Of a stretch of DNA of 17,555 bases, positions 15,163-17,555 are shown piece by piece (position 1 is the stretch's first letter; each line of letters begins with the position of its first letter). The translations under genes were made by a program, and so were the position numbers. Under the pieces are notes generated by a model. The model made no database searches. It saw only the letters and a list, made by a program, of their open reading frames with translations, and was not told the DNA's origin. The stretch covers positions 1-17,555 of the forward strand of contig CALFUF010000030.1 in NCBI GenBank assembly GCA_937916405.1, in the 5' to 3' direction. Source of the DNA: an uncultured Prevotella sp. GTDB taxonomy: Bacteria > Bacteroidota > Bacteroidia > Bacteroidales > Bacteroidaceae.

Positions 15163-15257
15163 CGTTGCCTTCAACGACTACATACAGCAAGACCATCGTG
15201 TTGAGCAGGTCATCCTCCCCCTTCGCGACGGTCTTACGTTGATTCGGAAAAAGTAAG
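15163..15257 (+). pseudogene. 95-base direct repeat, copy B: orphan 3' end of an O-methyltransferase gene
   Basis: It holds the last 30 codons and the stop of the methyltransferase gene at 13033-13662, detached from any start. The three differences from copy A (15202, 15217, 15229) are third-codon changes: GTG to GTT, CTT to CTC and GAT to GAC. None alters the protein. The sequence before 15163 has no similarity to the methyltransferase gene. It may be the displaced original 3' end or the end carried in by an element. Confidence 0.85.
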
Positions 15258-15282
15258 AGTTAAGAAAAATATTGAGCTCGTA

Positions 15283-15984
15283 TTAATCTATATATCCCTT
15301 TCCTCCACAATAATTACATTTATGTGTGCCTCCACAATGACCACACCATCCATCACCATATTTATAGACTAGACCTGTTGCAATAATACCATATCCGGGG
15401 TCGTTGCAATAATGACACCCTTTCATGTCTGCACCATACCTGTACCATCCTTTCCCATCACACATAGAGCAATAGCCACTACTATCACACCAGTCACACT
15501 GACCTGTTCCACTACAAGCCCAGCAATGATTGTCACTACCACTGTCTGGGTTGCCATCAGGAGAGGGGGTTACAGCCACAACACTCTTGCCATCACAGCC
15601 ATTACATTTCTGCCCGCCATTACCATCACATGACCTACACTTTCCAGGTACAGAACAAGCACATTTATAACTATATGCATCAAAAAAATTAGTGTGAGAG
15701 CACGTCATGGCAAGAGTAATGGTCCCATCTGGATTAAAAACAGTCCCGCCTTCAAGACCATGCCCGTCACAAAAGTCACAGACACCATCCCCATGACAGA
15801 AATCACAGAGACCAGTGTTATCACATGTCTCGCAATTCCTAATACCTGTGCCATTACAAAGCCCACAAACCGTATATTCCAACCCTTCGTCTTTACGACT
15901 GTTACCGCCATCATCATCACTGCCGCAACCTACAAACAATGCCATAGCGGCTAACATCATTAACATTGAAAAAATCTTCTTCAT
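15283..15984 (-). CDS. Predicted surface lipoprotein with twelve CxxC motifs (DnaJ zinc-finger-like)
   Basis: The 233-residue protein starts with a lipoprotein signal peptide ending LFVGC, with C20 as the lipidated cysteine. GSDDDGG follows, matching the SDDD-type lipoprotein export signal reported for Bacteroides surface lipoproteins. The mature part has twelve CxxC pairs, at C40, C51, C60, C69, C116, C127, C154, C163, C172, C190, C214 and C223. Most read CxxC(D/N/S/G)GxG-like, as in the DnaJ zinc-finger domain, but there is no J domain. Zinc or other metal binding is likely by analogy; function is unknown. A promoter (16014-16045) precedes it. The gene is alone on its transcript as far as visible. 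Confidence 0.8.
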   Translation of the reverse strand: MKKIFSMLMMLAAMALFVGCGSDDDGGNSRKDEGLEYTVCGLCNGTGIRNCETCDNTGLCDFCHGDGVCDFCDGHGLEGGTVFNPDGTITLAMTCSHTNFFDAYSYKCACSVPGKCRSCDGNGGQKCNGCDGKSVVAVTPSPDGNPDSGSDNHCWACSGTGQCDWCDSSGYCSMCDGKGWYRYGADMKGCHYCNDPGYGIIATGLVYKYGDGWCGHCGGTHKCNYCGGKGYID

Positions 15985-16009
15985 AATTGTATCATTTAGA
16001 GTTAATAAT

Positions 16010-16041
16010 TTTGCAAAGATAATGAAACTGCACTATTTTTG
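16010..16041 (+). promoter_or_regulatory. Plus-strand promoter-like site without an obvious gene
   Basis: TTTG (16010-16013) and TATTTTTG (16034-16041) are 20 bases apart, a full consensus match facing right. No plus-strand gene follows; a transcript would run antisense to the umuD remnant. Confidence 0.4.
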
Positions 16042-16045
16042 CAAC
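16014..16045 (-). promoter_or_regulatory. Promoter for the CxxC lipoprotein gene
   Basis: On the minus strand TATCTTTG (16014-16021) is a perfect -7 box, with GTTG (16042-16045) as -33 element after 20 bases. The leader to the ATG at 15984 would be about 23 bases. Confidence 0.65.
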
Positions 16046-16637
16046 AGCACCTTTTTATAAATTGGCAACAACAAGGATTTATCACCGCTAAACGAAAAAA
16101 AACGGCAATAAGAGGGAGAAAATTTTCTGCGTAACTAATCGCAATTTTGTATGCGGTTGTCTGGTACTCAGAATTGGAAAAGACAGGATACTCAGCATTG
16201 GCAGGTTTCAATTCTATGTAGCCGTCAGCCTTGTGGGTCAGGTCAAGGTATTTCATCGTGAACTCACCGTTCCAGAATGCCACGACGATAGAGCCGTCAT
16301 GTGGCTCAACGGCTCTGTCGATAATCACACGATCCCCGTCAAAGCCTTCATCGAGTCACCCTCTACGTCACCATAGAAGGATGCTTCGGGATGTCTGATA
16401 TAGTCCCTGTTGAAGTCTAAGGTCTCATGTCTGTAATCGTCAGCTGGAGAAGGGAATCCAGCCTTGACACCAGCATGCTCCAGTTCAAGTTTGGTATCAA
16501 AAATACCACGTGTTATTTTAATGTTCCCCATAACTATGCAAAACGATTTCGACAAGTTCTTTTACTTTGTAATCTTCTTCATTCCTTTACCAGTACAAGT
16601 CTCGGAGCAAAGCAACTCACATGATTGATACTAAACG

Positions 16638-16665
16638 AAAAATCCCCACGTCGTGAGACGCAGGG
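16638..16665 (-). terminator. Intrinsic terminator of the toxin-antitoxin operon
   Basis: On the minus strand CCCTGCGTC (16657-16665) pairs with GACGTGGGG (16644-16652) over 9 bp including G-U pairs, with a TCAC loop and TTTTT at 16638-16642. It follows the small-peptide stop by 7 bases. Confidence 0.75.
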
Positions 16666-16672
16666 AATGATT

Positions 16673-16786
16673 CTAATGGGTTATCGTGGGGCAAGTCTCT
16701 CCTGCCATCAGACTACTGACAGCAAGGAGCAATACGACTACCAAACTAAGTGTTCTTTTCATCTTTATGTTAGTTAGTTTTTTCAT
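16673..16786 (-). CDS. Tiny predicted secreted peptide (37 aa; 29 aa from the inner ATG)
   Basis: The frame reads from an ATG at 16786, or an in-frame ATG at 16762, to a TAG at 16673. The inner start gives MKRTLSLVVVLLLAVSSLMA, a textbook signal peptide with an expected cleavage site after A20 of that form. A mature piece of only nine residues remains, GETCPTITH, with one cysteine. The gene starts 17 bases after the toxin stop and ends 7 bases before a terminator, so it looks like the third gene of the operon. It could also be the truncated start of a lost exported protein. I recognise no family. Confidence 0.45.
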   Translation of the reverse strand: MKKLTNIKMKRTLSLVVVLLLAVSSLMAGETCPTITH

Positions 16787-16803
16787 TGGTGTTGTCAGGT
16801 TGG

Positions 16804-17115
16804 CTACTCTGTCTGCCTTGCCTGATTCTTAGGCTCGCGACGAGTATCCCAGAAAGCTGCGATGTGTAGGGTATTGCCCTTTACATAATAGACAACCTTG
16901 TTCAGCCGCCTAATGATGATGCTGCGATAAGCCTGCTTGCGGTGGGCGAACAGCGAATCCAACTTGCCCATCGTAGGCATTTCTGCCAGTGCTAGTATGG
17001 TCTGCTCTACTTCGTCCATGAACTCCTGCCTGACCCGTTCGCCAAAGTCGCGCAGCACGTAGTCTTCCACCTGGTGCAGTTGTGCGGCAGCCCGTTTGTG
17101 CCAGAGTATGGTCAT
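16804..17115 (-). CDS. RelE/ParE-family toxin of a type II toxin-antitoxin pair
   Basis: The 103-residue basic protein has the RelE/ParE pattern: an N-terminal WHKRAAAQLHQVEDYVLRDFG helix region, a central MPTMGKLDSL turn, then YRSIIIRRLNKVVYYVKGNTLHIAAFWDTRREP. The last strands are typical for the family. Its target, translating mRNA (RelE type) or gyrase (ParE type), cannot be told from sequence alone. The ATG overlaps the antitoxin stop by four bases (ATGA), which indicates translational coupling. Confidence 0.88.
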   Translation of the reverse strand: MTILWHKRAAAQLHQVEDYVLRDFGERVRQEFMDEVEQTILALAEMPTMGKLDSLFAHRKQAYRSIIIRRLNKVVYYVKGNTLHIAAFWDTRREPKNQARQTE

Positions 17116-17357
17116 ACGGTATCAGCGGTTTTACGATGGTGGAAAACTTCATCGTTGGACAGGCAGTCGCCAGCCTCGAAAGCTGCCTCTGCCTCGTCGA
17201 GCATGTCGTCTATCTCCTGCATGGTGTAGGGACGAAGTTGCTTGTCCTGTTCCTGCTTAGCATACTCTATAAGGTGTTCTCCCACCCATTTCATATTGCT
17301 GGGTGTAAGTGTGCCGTAGAGATAACTGAGCAGTCCTTCAAGTGCTGTTGTACTCAT
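17112..17357 (-). CDS. Antitoxin partner of the RelE/ParE toxin
   Basis: I chose the ATG at 17357 (MSTTALEGLLSYLYGTLTPS), giving 81 residues. An upstream in-frame ATG at 17450 would run through the promoter and is rejected. The acidic C-terminal half (EIDDMLDEAEAAFEAGD) is suited to wrap the basic toxin, as type II antitoxins do. The N-terminal half presumably dimerises and may bind DNA, but I see no clear HTH or ribbon-helix-helix signature. The assignment depends mainly on position upstream of the toxin and the 4-base overlap. Confidence 0.82.
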   Translation of the reverse strand: MSTTALEGLLSYLYGTLTPSNMKWVGEHLIEYAKQEQDKQLRPYTMQEIDDMLDEAEAAFEAGDCLSNDEVFHHRKTADTV

Positions 17358-17387
17358 ATCGTGTCTTTTCTTTTTATTATTTCGTTG

Positions 17388-17418
17388 CAAAGATACGATT
17401 AAGTGAGCAAAGAACAAA
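17388..17418 (-). promoter_or_regulatory. Promoter of the toxin-antitoxin operon
   Basis: On the minus strand TTTG (17415-17418) and TATCTTTG (17388-17395) are 19 bases apart. The start would be near 17381, about 24 bases before the antitoxin ATG. Autoregulation by the pair is usual for the class, but I see no clear operator palindrome. Confidence 0.7.
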
Positions 17419-17555
17419 ATAAATCTATTTATTTTTTCTTTCGAACGCAAGTATCTTCGGGTTTACCGTAACTATTCAGCGATTAGTTTATCCTGCCCGT
17501 AAATAGCATTCCTCATCTCGCCAACGGCTTATAATCCCGTATAGAGGTACGAGTG
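17419..17555. other. Right-edge region without a supported gene
   Basis: Short minus-strand frames are open here. One runs from the edge to a TAA at 17488 and another ends at a TAG at 17472. Neither is long enough to judge. One may be the 3' end of a gene beyond the window. Confidence 0.3.

Larger units (their letters stand above)
13664..15257 (+). mobile_element. Putative 1.6 kb inserted unit carrying an ATPase gene
   Basis: The segment starts right after the intact methyltransferase 3' end and finishes with a second copy of that end. It contains one ATPase gene with its own promoter and no recombinase or transposase I can identify. The layout is what an insertion into a gene's 3' end leaves when the element brings its own replacement end. 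An alternative is a local duplication followed by capture or deletion. The boundaries come from the repeat only. Confidence 0.4.
16002..16555 (-). pseudogene. umuD: Frameshifted umuD (LexA-like S24 peptidase) remnant
   Basis: UmuD is the self-cleaving subunit of the SOS translesion polymerase V. The 5' frame (ATG at 16555 or, more likely, 16531) encodes AGFPSPADDY and the catalytic serine motif GDSMK, then stops at 16325. The other frame continues with DGDRVIIDRAVEPHDGSIVV and GEFTMKYL, which holds the catalytic lysine, up to KPANAEYPVF near 16179. Beyond that the open frame runs to 16002 without family similarity. The break is at 16341-16345, where comparison with the usual SMKDAGF-DGD suggests loss of about 7 bases. 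No umuC is adjacent. The two halves could be called as separate short genes, but a decayed umuD is the best reading. Confidence 0.82.

Noticed and set aside
13664..15257. Simple target-site duplication from a standard insertion sequence
   Set aside because: The repeat is 95 bases, far longer than usual target duplications, there are no terminal inverted repeats, and no transposase is present.
16556..16637. A small gene or promoter for umuD between the terminator and the remnant
   Set aside because: Only very short frames and no full TAnnTTTG box with a spaced TTTG were found.
1..17555. CRISPR array, phage structural genes or restriction system
   Set aside because: No regularly spaced repeats and no proteins of these classes are visible in the window.

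Overview
The window looks like chromosomal DNA of a Bacteroidales bacterium, most likely a Prevotella/Segatella-type organism. Three things support this: the protein sequences, the gene order metK - DUF4271 - hemD - rnpA - yidD - tyrS, and repeated matches to the Bacteroidetes promoter (-33 TTTG, 19-21 bases, -7 TAnnTTTG). Genes generally lack strong Shine-Dalgarno sites. The genus is inferred; no rRNA or other decisive marker is present.

Positions 1-13.7 kb are a dense housekeeping region. From the left it holds the start of prmC (minus), the riboflavin gene ribD (plus), then a long minus-strand block read from right to left: an M16 metallopeptidase (own promoter and terminator), metK, a DUF4271 membrane protein, hemD, rnpA, yidD, tyrS, tRNA-Gln(TTG), argS and an RNase HI gene. 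Several junctions are tight: 4-base ATGA overlaps, zero-base gaps, and a TTG start directly after the metK stop. The xerD-type recombinase (minus) and aroQ (plus) are divergent, with promoters packed into under 70 bases. aroQ is followed by an O-methyltransferase gene.

Positions 13.66-17.5 kb are an accessory stretch. A single AAA/STAND-like ATPase gene with its own promoter lies between two copies of a 95-base sequence, the 3' end of the O-methyltransferase gene. The copies differ at three positions, all synonymous. This looks like a roughly 1.6 kb unit inserted at the gene's 3' end in a way that kept the gene intact, and it is the most interesting signal in the window. To its right are a predicted surface lipoprotein with twelve CxxC motifs of DnaJ zinc-finger style, a frameshifted umuD remnant without umuC, and a type II toxin-antitoxin operon. 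The operon appears to end in a tiny secreted-peptide gene and an intrinsic terminator. The last ~135 bases hold no gene I can support.

Functionally, the left part serves translation and its RNA supply (prmC, argS, tyrS, tRNA-Gln, rnpA), cofactor and tetrapyrrole synthesis (ribD, metK, hemD), the membrane (yidD, DUF4271) and chromosome resolution (xerD). The right part has the character of a small, partly decayed accessory island.
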